The translations under genes and the position numbers were made by a program. Below the pieces are notes generated by a model. It ran no database searches. It was given only the letters and a program-made list of their open reading frames with translations, and was not told where the DNA came from. 64,000 bases of DNA from Marmoricola sp. (GTDB lineage: Bacteria; Actinomycetota; Actinomycetes; Propionibacteriales; Nocardioidaceae): positions 45,835 to 109,834 of the forward strand of contig JAOPXK010000029.1 of assembly GCA_025965195.1 (NCBI GenBank). Direction: 5' to 3'. Positions 45,172-53,744 of the stretch are shown here, in pieces; position 1 is the stretch's first letter; every line of letters starts with the position of its first letter.

Positions 45172-45186
45172 GTCTCAAATTGCGAC
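45172..45186. promoter_or_regulatory. Regulon box e, before the iron-uptake operon
   Basis: GTCTCAAATTGCGAC, one mismatch from the consensus. It is about 43 bases before the regulator start, nearer than the 80-110 bases seen elsewhere. Confidence 0.6.
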
Positions 45187-45194
45187 AGGCGGCT

Positions 45195-45223
45195 GAATTA
45201 GACCGCCCTAATGTTGCCAACAT
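45195..45223. promoter_or_regulatory. DtxR/MntR-type operator over the regulator start
   Basis: TTAG-N6-CTAA is followed at 45211-45223 by the perfect palindrome ATGTTGCCAACAT, which reaches into the start codon of the DtxR/MntR gene. Metal-dependent repressors often bind such sites for autoregulation, so binding by the encoded protein is inferred. Confidence 0.5.
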
Positions 45224-45947
45224 GGCGGCGACACAGACACCTTCAACGGCCCACGCATGCTGTGCCATCGAGCACACCGAAGCGGTGGAGAACTACCTCA
45301 AGGCGATCTACGCGCTCACCGCCAGGGGTGAGTCGGCAAGCACCTCGGCCATCGCGGAACGCCTGAGCGTGGCACCACCTTCCGTCTCGGCGATGATCGG
45401 CCGGCTGCGGGAGAGCAATCTCGTCGAGCAAGCCGCCTGGGGTCACATCCTCCTCACCGCCCACGGGCAGGTCCATGCCCGTCGCGTCGTCCGGCGTCAC
45501 CGGTTGCTCGAGACCTTCCTGCATCGAGTCCTCGGACTCGGCTGGGACGAGATCCACGCGGAAGCCGAGGTCCTCGAGCACCGGTTGAGTGAGCAGCTCG
45601 AAGACCTCATCGACGCGGCTCTCGACTTCCCCGACCGTGATCCCCACGGCGACCCGATCCCCGGCAAGACCGGTCCACACCACGAAAGCGAGGAGTTCGC
45701 CCTCGCCAGCGCGGTCCGCGGTGACCGGTTCCTCGTCGAGCGGGTCTCCGACCGCGACAGCGCCGCTCTGCGCCGCCTCGCAGAGCTGGACATCGGCCCA
45801 GGTGTCGAGCTGGACATCGAGCAGCTCTCCCCGGACGGCGGCTCGCTGCAGGTCCGAGCTCACGGGCAAGGACACCTCTTGAGCGCGCATCTGGTCGACG
45901 CCATTGGCGGGCACGTGCTCTCCCCGACGGACACAGCTCAGTCATGA
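45222..45947 (+). CDS. DtxR/MntR family metal-dependent regulator with C-terminal FeoA/SH3-like domain
   Basis: A 241-aa protein. The N-terminal HTH is ENYLKAIYALTARGESASTSA followed by SVAPPSVSAMIGRLRES, and a metal-binding dimer domain follows with VRRHRLLETFLHRVLGLGWDEIHAEAEVLEH. The C-terminal 70 residues contain the ELDIGPGVELDIEQLSPDG stretch of the FeoA/SH3 domain. It represses metal-uptake genes when loaded with Fe2+ or Mn2+. It overlaps the feoA start by ATGA, so it is co-transcribed with the iron importer. Confidence 0.9.
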   Translation: MAATQTPSTAHACCAIEHTEAVENYLKAIYALTARGESASTSAIAERLSVAPPSVSAMIGRLRESNLVEQAAWGHILLTAHGQVHARRVVRRHRLLETFLHRVLGLGWDEIHAEAEVLEHRLSEQLEDLIDAALDFPDRDPHGDPIPGKTGPHHESEEFALASAVRGDRFLVERVSDRDSAALRRLAELDIGPGVELDIEQLSPDGGSLQVRAHGQGHLLSAHLVDAIGGHVLSPTDTAQS

Positions 45948-46183
45948 CGCTCGACGAACTTCCCCTTGACGGCCAGGCGACCGTGACGAGCCTGGACAGC
46001 AGCGGCGTCGAACGCCGCAGGTTGATGGACCTCGGCCTGCTGCCAGGGATCGTGGTTCGAGCCGAGATGAAGAGTCCACTCGGCGACCCCACGGCGTACC
46101 TGGTGCGAGGCAGCGTCATCGTGCTGCGGCGATCACAGGCTCAAGGCATCCACATCGAGCGCTCCGCAGGCAGAGGCCGATGA
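45944..46183 (+). CDS. feoA: Ferrous iron transport protein A
   Basis: A 79-aa SH3-like FeoA protein: RRRLMDLGLLPGIVVRAEMKSP, with the core MDLGLLPG motif, and LVRGSVIVLRRSQA. It helps FeoB-dependent Fe2+ uptake. It overlaps both its neighbours by ATGA. Confidence 0.93.
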   Translation: MTLDELPLDGQATVTSLDSSGVERRRLMDLGLLPGIVVRAEMKSPLGDPTAYLVRGSVIVLRRSQAQGIHIERSAGRGR

Positions 46184-47052
46184 GTGCCGACCTGCCGATG
46201 CCGATCTCGCGGGCCGCTGGCGCTGTCGACGCGTCCGCGGGCCGGGCCTGCGGGTCATGTGCGGTCTTCAACGTCGCAAACCTCGAGAAGCTCGGTGTGC
46301 ACACGGGCGACAGCGACTTCGTGATCGCCCTCGCCGGCAACCCGAACACCGGCAAGAGCACCGTGTTCAACGCGTTGACCGGTCTCCGACAACACGTCGG
46401 GAACTGGCCAGGGACGACGGTCGTGCGCGCCGAAGGTGGCTACCGGCACCAGGGCGACGCCTACAAGGTGATCGACTTGCCCGGCACCTACTCCCTGCTG
46501 TCGACCAGCTCCGACGAGCACGCCGCCTGTGACTTCCTGCTGTTCGGCGATCCCGACGTCACCGTCGTCGTGGTCGACGCCACTCGACTCGAGCGCAATC
46601 TCAACCTGGTGCTCCAGATCCTTCAGATCACCGACCGCGTCGTGGTCGCTCTGAACCTCATGGACGAGGCCGGCCGTCACGGCATCACCATCGACACCCG
46701 GCACCTCTCCCGCGAGCTCGGTGTGCCCGTGACCCCGATGTCCGCCCGCAGGGGGGACGGTGTCCCTGACCTGCTCGAAGCCGTCGCGCAGGTCGCCCAC
46801 GGCAGGACGGCCACGAAGGCACGGTCGACCCAGAAGCTTGGCCCCGCCGTCGAGCGTGCAGTGCAGACCTTGGCTGGACAGCTGACCTCGGAGTTCCCCG
46901 GCCTCGCGAACAGCCGCTGGGTCGCGCTGCGACTCCTCGAGGGTGACGAGAACACCGAACGTGCGGTGCGCGACGGCAGCCTCGGCGACGTGGAGCGGCA
47001 ACACACCGCCCGGCAGCGGGCGTTCGCGACTCAGGGCGGCTCCGCACCATGA
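46180..47052 (+). CDS. feoB: FeoB N-terminal GTPase subunit (split FeoB)
   Basis: A 290-aa protein that holds only the G domain of FeoB and no membrane helices. G1 is AGNPNTGKST at about residues 52-61, with GNWPGTTV as the G2 region, DLPGTYSL as G3 and NLMDEAG as G4. Before it lies a short N-terminus with ACGSC, a CxxC pair. The membrane part is a separate gene starting at the ATGA overlap. Most FeoB proteins are one chain of 700 or more residues, so this is a split form. Confidence 0.93.
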   Translation: MSADLPMPISRAAGAVDASAGRACGSCAVFNVANLEKLGVHTGDSDFVIALAGNPNTGKSTVFNALTGLRQHVGNWPGTTVVRAEGGYRHQGDAYKVIDLPGTYSLLSTSSDEHAACDFLLFGDPDVTVVVVDATRLERNLNLVLQILQITDRVVVALNLMDEAGRHGITIDTRHLSRELGVPVTPMSARRGDGVPDLLEAVAQVAHGRTATKARSTQKLGPAVERAVQTLAGQLTSEFPGLANSRWVALRLLEGDENTERAVRDGSLGDVERQHTARQRAFATQGGSAP

Positions 47053-48464
47053 GCGGGCTCAGCATCCTCGAGAGCGCGACCGGGCTTCGCGACGAGCTCC
47101 CTGACGGCTTTCGTGACGGCGTGGTCGCCTCGATCTTCGACGACGCCGAGCGGATCGCCCGGCACAGTGTCACGGCCGACAGCCAACGCGCACACCTCGC
47201 CGTGGACCAGGTCCTTGATCGCGCGTTGACGCACCGCGTCTGGGGATTCGTGGTGATGGGGGTGCTGTTCTTCGGAGTCTTCTGGTTCACCATCGCCGGC
47301 GCCGCAGTTCCTTCCGACCTGCTCTACACCCTGCTCGTGCAGAAGGGGCACACCGCGCTTCACACGGGCTTCGTCGACCTCGGCGCAGCTCCCTGGGTGA
47401 CCGGCCTGCTGGTCGACGGCGTGTACCTCGCCACTGCCTGGGTCGTCGCGGTGATGCTGCCCCCGATGGCGATCTTCTTCCCGCTCTTCACCCTGCTGGA
47501 GGATTTTGGCTATCTGCCCCGGGTCGCGTTCAACCTGGACCGGATGTTCGCGAAGTCCGGAGCTCACGGAAACCAGTCACTGACGATGATGATGGGATAT
47601 GGCTGCAACGCCGCAGGAGTGACCGCGACGAGGATCATCGACAGCCCCCGCGAACGACTGATCGCGATCATCACCAACAACTTCAGCGTCTGCAACGGCC
47701 GCTGGCCGACCTTGATCCTGATGGGAACGATCTTCATCGGCGCGCTCGTGCCGGCGCCGCTGGCAGGCCTGGCCGCCTCCGGGAGCGTCGTGATGGTTGC
47801 GGTGCTCGGGATAGTGACCACGCTGGTTGTCTCGTGGGTGCTTTCCCGCACGATCCTGCGCGGAGAGACCTCCGTGTACTCGCTGGAGCTTCCGCCGTAC
47901 CGACGGCCTCAGGTGTGGCACACGATCTACACCAGCCTGATCGACCGAACCCTCAAGGTGCTCCGCCGGGCCCTGGTGATGGCGGCACCGGCCGGCGCCG
48001 TGATCTGGCTGATCAGCAACGTCACGATCGCGGGATCCAGTGTCGCTGAACATCTCGTCCATGGCATGGATCCGCTGGGAGTCGCGATCGGGCTCAACGG
48101 CATCATCCTGCTCGCCTACGTCGTCGCGATCCCCGCCAACGAGATCGTCATCCCCACCATCTTGATGCTGACGATGACCCTGGGGCCTCTGCAGTACGGC
48201 GTGCAGGGCGGCGTGATGGTCGACCTTGCCAACGCGCAGGCCGGGGCCGTGCTCGTCCAGGCAGGCGGGTGGACACTCCTGACCGCGGTCAACCTGATGT
48301 TGTTCAGCATGCTGCACAACCCGTGCAGCACCACCGTGCTGACCATCTGGAAGGAGACCCGGAGCCTCAAGTGGACGGCCACGGCCACCTTGCTGCCCCT
48401 CGCCCTCGCGTTCGCAGTGACCGCGACGACCGCGAGCATCGCCCGACTTGCTGGATGGGCCTGA
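47049..48464 (+). CDS. feoB: FeoB membrane permease subunit (split FeoB)
   Basis: A 471-aa membrane protein matching the C-terminal FeoB domain. The two Gate-type motifs appear as PRVAFNLDRMFAKSGAHGNQ and GYGCNAAGVTATRI, with the second Gate PCSTTVLTIWKE; the Cys residues in these segments are the iron path. The two FeoB genes overlap by ATGA, so they should be co-translated and assemble. This is an inner-membrane Fe2+ transporter, probably feeding the diiron enzyme encoded nearby. Confidence 0.92.
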   Translation: MSGLSILESATGLRDELPDGFRDGVVASIFDDAERIARHSVTADSQRAHLAVDQVLDRALTHRVWGFVVMGVLFFGVFWFTIAGAAVPSDLLYTLLVQKGHTALHTGFVDLGAAPWVTGLLVDGVYLATAWVVAVMLPPMAIFFPLFTLLEDFGYLPRVAFNLDRMFAKSGAHGNQSLTMMMGYGCNAAGVTATRIIDSPRERLIAIITNNFSVCNGRWPTLILMGTIFIGALVPAPLAGLAASGSVVMVAVLGIVTTLVVSWVLSRTILRGETSVYSLELPPYRRPQVWHTIYTSLIDRTLKVLRRALVMAAPAGAVIWLISNVTIAGSSVAEHLVHGMDPLGVAIGLNGIILLAYVVAIPANEIVIPTILMLTMTLGPLQYGVQGGVMVDLANAQAGAVLVQAGGWTLLTAVNLMLFSMLHNPCSTTVLTIWKETRSLKWTATATLLPLALAFAVTATTASIARLAGWA

Positions 48465-48497
48465 GCGACGGCCCTCGACCCGGAACCGAGCCAGCTT

Positions 48498-48513
48498 TCT
48501 CGATTTTGAGACA
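48498..48513. promoter_or_regulatory. Regulon box f (degenerate), before two small genes
   Basis: TTCTCGATTTTGAGAC resembles the GTCTC-N5-GAGAC core with one extra spacer base. It lies about 80 bases before the 84-aa gene and keeps the usual distance. Confidence 0.48.
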
Positions 48514-48587
48514 AAGACGACGCTCCAGACGGGTTCCCCTTGTTCGAGAGGCACGATGCCTCTCCAAGTGGATTAGAGGTGAGAGAG

Positions 48588-48842
48588 ATGTCCGAGATCC
48601 TTCCCGAGAACGAGAAGTACCTGCACGACGCGTTCGGCTCGCCGATCGCCGAGGGCTCCTGCGTCGTGGATCTGGACCGCGAGGTCGGCTACGTCCGCCT
48701 CGACCTCGGTCCCCACTGCGAGGGACCCGCATCGGCCTACTGGGACGGCTGGTTCAACGTCACCCCTACCCGCAACGGAGATCCGCTGCGCGGCAAGGTC
48801 ATGAACGGCGAACGCGTCCAGGTCCTCTCCGGAGCCCAGTGA
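48588..48842 (+). CDS. Small hypothetical protein
   Basis: An 84-aa acidic, soluble protein starting MSEILPENEKYLHDAFGSP at an ATG with an AGAGG site upstream. It has SASAYWDGWFNV in the second half and no membrane segment; I do not recognise a family. It ends exactly where the next start begins (TGATG), so the two genes are one unit with a box-like element in front. Confidence 0.62.
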   Translation: MSEILPENEKYLHDAFGSPIAEGSCVVDLDREVGYVRLDLGPHCEGPASAYWDGWFNVTPTRNGDPLRGKVMNGERVQVLSGAQ

Positions 48843-48979
48843 TGACCTGGCACATCGAAGTCGTCGACGCCGACCACTTCGGGGTGATGCTGAGCGCCAT
48901 CCGTCGTACGGGAGGAACCGTGACCCGCAGCTGCCCGTGTGCCGACGGCTACGCCATCACCTACGTCACGCTCGACTGA
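48842..48979 (+). CDS. Very small hypothetical protein
   Basis: A 45-aa protein MTWHIEVVDADHFGVMLSAI..., ending in a CPCADGYAITYVTLD stretch that holds a CxC pair. The ATG reuses the last base of the previous stop. It is shorter than most annotation limits. The alpha/beta look, with the W-H-I-E-V strand, hints at a ferredoxin-like fold, but no function can be given. Confidence 0.5.
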   Translation: MTWHIEVVDADHFGVMLSAIRRTGGTVTRSCPCADGYAITYVTLD

Positions 48980-49089
48980 GTCGAGGGTTCGCGAACAGAA
49001 ACGCGGCCACCTGCCCCGACCCATCAGGCCCTGGGCACCGCGCGATAGCGTCATCCTGCGACCCCTACACAGCTGAGGATGTCTGACGC

Positions 49090-49932
49090 GTGATCATCGA
49101 TTTTCACACTCACGTAGGGGAACGCGAGCACTACTTCGGATCCTTTGCCAGCGACCTGCAGCGCTCCTGGGCCGATGTCCGATGGGAGGGTCGCACCCTC
49201 GATGAGCACCGTGCCGCCGTGCAGAACGTCGATCGAGCGGTCGTGCTGGCGTTCGATGCGCCGGCGTCCGGGTTCGTGGTGCCCAATGACTACGTCGCCG
49301 AGTACGTCGCCGAACAGCCGGACAAGCTGATCGGCTTCGCGAGTGTCGATCCGAACCGCCCGGACGCTCACGACCGCCTCGATCAGGCGATCCTCGGGCT
49401 GGGTCTTCGCGGCGTCAAGCTCGGCCCCATCTATCAGCACTTCGACCCCACCTCGCCTGCCGCGATCGAGTTCTTCCAGCACATCGAGCGCCTGGACGTG
49501 CCGGTGCTGATCCACCAGGGGACGACGTTTGTTCGCGATGCGCCGCTGCGCCATGCTCGGCCGTGGCTTCTCGACGAGGTCGCGACGGCCTGCCCCGACC
49601 TGCGGATGTGGATCGCGCACCTCGGGCACCCGTGGTGCGACGAGACCATGGTCGTGCTCCGAAAGCATCCCAACCTCTACGCGGACGTTTCGGCCCTGCA
49701 CACCCGTCCGGTGCAGCTGTACCAAGCCCTGAACGCGGCCGTCGAGTACCGCGTCACGGACAAGCTTCTCCTGGGTTCGGACTATCCGTTCTCGACCATC
49801 GAGGAGACGCTCCAGGCGGTCCGGGACGTCAACGCCGTCGTCGCCGGCTCGGGCTTCCCGCCCATTCCCGACGACGTGATCGACGGCATCGTCCACGGCG
49901 AGCGCCACCTCGCCGCCCTCGGCCTGGGCTGA
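49090..49932 (+). CDS. Amidohydrolase family 2 (TIM-barrel) protein
   Basis: A 280-aa protein starting at GTG with DFHTHVGEREHY at the N-terminus. The HxH metal pair is H6-x-H8 in DFHTHVG. Other family blocks are LGLRGVKLGPIYQHFDP, PVLIHQGTTF, RMWIAHLGHPW and LLGSDYPFST, where the last Asp is a typical active-site residue. The fold is shared with decarboxylases and hydrolases of aromatic acids. It converges on RidA with only six bases between the stops. Confidence 0.88.
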   Translation: MIIDFHTHVGEREHYFGSFASDLQRSWADVRWEGRTLDEHRAAVQNVDRAVVLAFDAPASGFVVPNDYVAEYVAEQPDKLIGFASVDPNRPDAHDRLDQAILGLGLRGVKLGPIYQHFDPTSPAAIEFFQHIERLDVPVLIHQGTTFVRDAPLRHARPWLLDEVATACPDLRMWIAHLGHPWCDETMVVLRKHPNLYADVSALHTRPVQLYQALNAAVEYRVTDKLLLGSDYPFSTIEETLQAVRDVNAVVAGSGFPPIPDDVIDGIVHGERHLAALGLG

Positions 49933-49938
49933 TACCGG

Positions 49939-50322
49939 CTACGACGCCACGACCGCCAGCGCGTCGACCTCCACCAGGTACCCCGCTGGCAGGCCGACGT
50001 ACACCGTCGTCCGCGCGGGGTACGGCGCAGGCACGGCTTGCGCGTAAACCTCGTTCATCGCGGCGAAGTCCTCGACCCTGGTCAGGAACACGCCGATGCG
50101 CATGACGTCGGCCAGGCTCGACCCGGAGGCGAGCAGCACCACTTCCAGGTTCTTGATCGCCTGCCTGGTCTGGGCCCCGACGTCGCCACTGACGAGCTGA
50201 CCCGTGGCGGGGTCGACGCCGACCTGGCCGGCCACGGTGACCAGACCTCCCGCAACGATCGCGTGGGAGTACGGGCCTGCGGGCACGGGTGCTTCGGGAG
50301 AATGGATGGCGGTGTTGCTCAT
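49939..50322 (-). CDS. ridA: RidA family reactive-intermediate deaminase
   Basis: A 127-aa YjgF/RidA protein: AIVAGGLVTVAGQVGVDPATG, TRQAIKNLEVVLLASGSSLAD and YPARTTVYVGLPAGYLVEVDA. The active-site Arg is in YPARTTV. RidA hydrolyses 2-imino/enamine intermediates, which PLP enzymes make, and one is encoded upstream in the same operon. The ATG overlaps the deacetylase stop by ATGA. Confidence 0.92.
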   Translation of the reverse strand: MSNTAIHSPEAPVPAGPYSHAIVAGGLVTVAGQVGVDPATGQLVSGDVGAQTRQAIKNLEVVLLASGSSLADVMRIGVFLTRVEDFAAMNEVYAQAVPAPYPARTTVYVGLPAGYLVEVDALAVVAS

Positions 50323-51497
50323 GAGGAGTTCCGATCTGTCGAGGTTGCAGGGGTGGTGGGGCGACCGTCGAAGACCACGGCTCCGCCCCTGACGGTCACC
50401 GCCGTCTCCAGGCGCTCGGAGCCCGTGAAGTCGTGCTCGCGGGTGTCCACGAAGGCGCTCGGCTCAGCAACCAGGCGCAGCAGGGCGAGATCGGCGGGCG
50501 CGCCGGGCCGCAGCGTTCCGACGCCTTCGCGATCGAGACCGACGATCCTTGCCGGGCCGAGCGTTGCGCGGCTCAGGACGTCCTCCAGCGGGAGCCCGAG
50601 CGCGAGGAACTTCGACAGCACGCTCGGAAAGCTCAACACCGTGTGCGTCGAGTACGCGTGGATGTCGGTGCTGATGGTGTCGGGGACGATGCCCGCGGCG
50701 AACATCGACCGAGCCACCGTCACGTCGAACCCGCCCATCCCATGGCCGACGTCGAAGCGGATGCCGCGTTCCTGGGCGGCCAGCGCACTCGGTCGCAGCT
50801 CACCTTCGAGCGCCAACCCGTTGTCGCCCAGTCCGGTGCAGCAGTGCGTCATGATGTCGCCCGGCCGCAGCAGGTCGAGGATGTCGTCGACCTCGGGAAG
50901 CTTCGGGCCGACGTGCACCATCAGCGGCAGGCTCACCCGGTCAGCGACCCGCCTGGCTCTGCGCAGCGCCTCCATGCCGTTGGCGCCCGCGACGTCACCC
51001 GAGGCGCGGACCTTGATGCCCACGATGCGATCGCGGTTCGCCTCGACACATGCCACGCAGGCGTCCTCGTCGCTGTACGCGAGCGTGCGCAGCTCCCCGC
51101 TCAACAGGATGCTCGTCGTCCCGATCGTGGAGATGTTGAGAAAGGCGACCACCCGTGAGTCGGCCGAGTCGATGACGCTACGACGAAAGGCTCCGAACAG
51201 GTGGGCGCCGGCACTGCCGGCGTCCACGAACGTCGTCGTGCCGCTGGGCGGACCCCACACGTCGGGGTCCACCGCGAGGTCCTGTCCGGCGAAGACATGC
51301 GAGTGGAAGTCGACAAGACCCGGCGACACGATCAGGCCGCTGGCATCCACGTAGGCGTCGTACCCGTCCCGGGGCAGTGCCGGCGCCACTCGCAGGATTT
51401 TCCCATCGGCGATCTCGACATCGGCCAGGCTGCGCGAGTGCGCCTCGGGGTCGAAGACCTGACCGCCGAACACGAGCATTCGGGTTGACCTGCTCAT
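50319..51497 (-). CDS. Amidohydrolase/deacetylase-type metallohydrolase (dihydroorotase-like)
   Basis: A 392-aa amidohydrolase starting MSRSTRMLVFGGQVFDPEA. The metal HxH is in VSPGLVDFHSHVFAGQD, and later segments include MVHVGPKLPE, THCCTGLGDNG, FDVGHGMGGFD and TISTDIHAYS. The protein belongs with deacetylases and dihydroorotase-like enzymes that are often encoded next to a SelA-like PLP protein, as here. The start overlaps the SelA-like stop by ATGA. A deacylation of an N-acyl amino compound is plausible, but not proven. Confidence 0.88.
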   Translation of the reverse strand: MSRSTRMLVFGGQVFDPEAHSRSLADVEIADGKILRVAPALPRDGYDAYVDASGLIVSPGLVDFHSHVFAGQDLAVDPDVWGPPSGTTTFVDAGSAGAHLFGAFRRSVIDSADSRVVAFLNISTIGTTSILLSGELRTLAYSDEDACVACVEANRDRIVGIKVRASGDVAGANGMEALRRARRVADRVSLPLMVHVGPKLPEVDDILDLLRPGDIMTHCCTGLGDNGLALEGELRPSALAAQERGIRFDVGHGMGGFDVTVARSMFAAGIVPDTISTDIHAYSTHTVLSFPSVLSKFLALGLPLEDVLSRATLGPARIVGLDREGVGTLRPGAPADLALLRLVAEPSAFVDTREHDFTGSERLETAVTVRGGAVVFDGRPTTPATSTDRNSS

Positions 51498-52684
51498 GCC
51501 CCGGCCACGGCCCTCGCCAACGCGGCCACGAGGAGCGCCTCCTCCGCGTCCTCCAGGTTGGTGGGCGCCATCACCAGCGCCCCACGCCACAGCTCCTGCT
51601 CGCCGAGGAAGACAGCGGGCCGGTCGTCCTGCAGCGCGCGCATCACCTCGGCGGCGCGGGCACGGCTCCCGAGCTCGACCCGCAGGGTCGGGACGTAGTC
51701 CGACGCGGACCCACCCGGGTCGACCGTCGTCCTCAGCGCCGGGCTGCTCTGCGCCAGGGCGTCGTGGATCCTGTTCACCCGGTCGAGCCACATCTGGAGA
51801 TCCGCCTCGTGGTCACGGGTCACGTAGGAGTCCAGCGCGGCAAGGAGCCCGGCGACCTGTTCCTTGCCGACCTTCATCGCCCGCCCGATGCCCTGGTACG
51901 GCGGTCCTGCGATGACTCCGCCGTCGACCAGATGCCGTTGACCCCAGGTGTCGGTACGGACATCCATGTCCTGGTGCTGCAACGCAATCGAGGCAATCAA
52001 TGAGCTCCGACCCGCGATGAAGCCTGCCGCGGGCGGGCCGCCGATGGCCTTCCCTCCGCTGAAGATGACCAGATCCGCACCCAGGTCCGTGAACGCGGTG
52101 AGGTTGGCGACCGGCGGGACGCTCAACGCGGCATCGACGATCACCGGAACGCCCTTGGCATGGGCGATCGCGATGACCTCCGGAAGGGCGACCACATTCC
52201 CCGAGCCGTCTGCACGGAACATCACCGCGGCCGTCCGTTCGTCGATCGCGGCATCGAGCTCGTAGGCGAAGGTCAGATCGGGAAAGCCCACCTCGACCAG
52301 CTCCGCCCCTGCCTGGCGCAGGGCGTGGTCGTAGTCGTAGCGATGCGCCCGGTGGATCACGATCGTCGACTTGCCGCCCTCGAGGATGACCGGCAGCGCG
52401 TTCATCCGGACCGGGTCGAGACCCGCGAGGCAGGCGGCCGCGGACAGCACCAGGCCACCGGCGGCGCCGTTGACGACGTACCCCGCCTCGGCGTTGGTCA
52501 GCTCGGCGATGCGGGCGCCGGCTCGTTCCAGGAACTGGTCCATGCGTACGTAGGTGCTTGCCGCCGCGCCCATTGCCTCGAGGACTTCGGGCCGGAGCCG
52601 GCCGTTGCCGAGACGGGTCGCGAAGCCGACGGCGTTCACGACCCGGTCAAGGCCGTATCGGTCGAGGAACTGTTCGGGGGTCAT
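51494..52684 (-). CDS. SelA-like PLP-dependent enzyme (D-glucosaminate-6-P ammonia-lyase/DgaE type)
   Basis: A 396-aa fold-type I PLP enzyme related to selenocysteine synthase SelA. The PLP Lys is likely K212 in FSGGKAIGGPPAAGF and the Asp in VIVDAALSVPPVA. The ATG at 52684 is preferred over GTG 52696 because of the AAGGACG spacing. DgaE-like members of this family remove ammonia from sugar-amino acids. In this operon it may make a keto product, with RidA clearing the imine. Selenocysteine synthesis is unlikely because no selB or selC is seen. Confidence 0.88.
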   Translation of the reverse strand: MTPEQFLDRYGLDRVVNAVGFATRLGNGRLRPEVLEAMGAAASTYVRMDQFLERAGARIAELTNAEAGYVVNGAAGGLVLSAAACLAGLDPVRMNALPVILEGGKSTIVIHRAHRYDYDHALRQAGAELVEVGFPDLTFAYELDAAIDERTAAVMFRADGSGNVVALPEVIAIAHAKGVPVIVDAALSVPPVANLTAFTDLGADLVIFSGGKAIGGPPAAGFIAGRSSLIASIALQHQDMDVRTDTWGQRHLVDGGVIAGPPYQGIGRAMKVGKEQVAGLLAALDSYVTRDHEADLQMWLDRVNRIHDALAQSSPALRTTVDPGGSASDYVPTLRVELGSRARAAEVMRALQDDRPAVFLGEQELWRGALVMAPTNLEDAEEALLVAALARAVAGA

Positions 52685-52699
52685 GTCGTCCTTCACTGA

Positions 52700-53710
52700 T
52701 TAAGAGAACTGGTTACGGGGGGTACTTACGAGGGCGACGGCTTGCTCGACGCCCACAGCGGCCACGTGTCGGACGGCTTCGTCGGCGGGATAGGCGAACG
52801 CCGCGGCGGGGTTCACGCGCAGCATCTGGTCGATCTCGCCGTCACCGAGACCGCGCTCACGCAACAACGGCACGAAGCTCTCGATGACGTTGGCGTAGCC
52901 CGGACCGCCATAGCGCGTGAGCTGGTCCACGTTGCAGATGTCGTTGCTCAACAGGATCCGCTCACCGAAGCCGTCCTTCCACAGCTGAAGCACGTTGTCG
53001 GCTCGAACTTCGAGCGGGGCGTAACCCGCCACGAATCCGAGGTTGTCGATGCTCAGCCAGGCACCGGCACGTGCGACCGTCGGGACGACGTTGTCGCGAT
53101 ACCTGTCGCCGAGGTGGGACACGATCACCGTCGACGGGTCCACGCCTTCCTCGCGCAACAGCTCCAGCTGTTCAAGCGCGAGCTCGCCGAAGTGCGTCGT
53201 GTGGGTGAGGATCGGGCACCCGGTGACCAGGTGCGCCCGGGCCGCCGCACGGAACACGCGCTCCTGGGCCGGGGAGATCGCTCCCCGCTCGGTGCCGATC
53301 TCGCCGATGAAGCCTGCTCTGATCCCGGTGTCGCCGACGCCTGTCGTCAGCTCCACGACCAGCTGCGCCGCCAACGCGCGCACCGAGAGCTCGGCCAGCT
53401 CCGCCGGGTACACGGCCTCGCGGTACCACCCGCTGCCCATGACCACCTTGACGCCGGTGCGCGTGCTGATCCGCTGCAAGGCCTCGGGATCGCGTCGCAA
53501 CCCGACACAGGTCGGGTCACAGATCGTGCCGCCGCCTGCATCGGCGTACAGCTGGAGCTCCTCGCCGGCCAGCTGTTCGTCGTCGACGATCGTCCCGTAG
53601 TCGTGGGTCATCGTCCAGCCGTCAGACAGGAGATGATCGTGGGAGAGCGTGATCCCGAGCTCGTCCGGGCGGACCGGCCCGAGCACCGTGACGACCTGCA
53701 TTTCGTTCAC
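52700..53710 (-). CDS. Phosphotriesterase-family hydrolase (PHP/PTE type)
   Basis: A 336-aa protein starting at GTG 53710 with GGAGG upstream. The PTE family motif is GITLSHDHLLSDGW, with the H-x-H metal pair replaced in context, and ILTHTTHFGE, VSHLGDR and ILLSNDICN follow. Family members hydrolyse lactones or esters as well as phosphotriesters. It lies directly upstream of the SelA-like gene in the operon, so it probably acts on a lactone or ester of the imported compound. Confidence 0.88.
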   Translation of the reverse strand: MNEMQVVTVLGPVRPDELGITLSHDHLLSDGWTMTHDYGTIVDDEQLAGEELQLYADAGGGTICDPTCVGLRRDPEALQRISTRTGVKVVMGSGWYREAVYPAELAELSVRALAAQLVVELTTGVGDTGIRAGFIGEIGTERGAISPAQERVFRAAARAHLVTGCPILTHTTHFGELALEQLELLREEGVDPSTVIVSHLGDRYRDNVVPTVARAGAWLSIDNLGFVAGYAPLEVRADNVLQLWKDGFGERILLSNDICNVDQLTRYGGPGYANVIESFVPLLRERGLGDGEIDQMLRVNPAAAFAYPADEAVRHVAAVGVEQAVALVSTPRNQFS

Positions 53711-53744
53711 TGACGTACCTCCACTGAAGATGGGTGCACCCGAA

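Noticed and set aside
51494..52684. Selenocysteine synthase (SelA)
   Set aside because: The SelA-like protein sits in a catabolic operon with a deacetylase and RidA, and there is no selB, selC or selD nearby.
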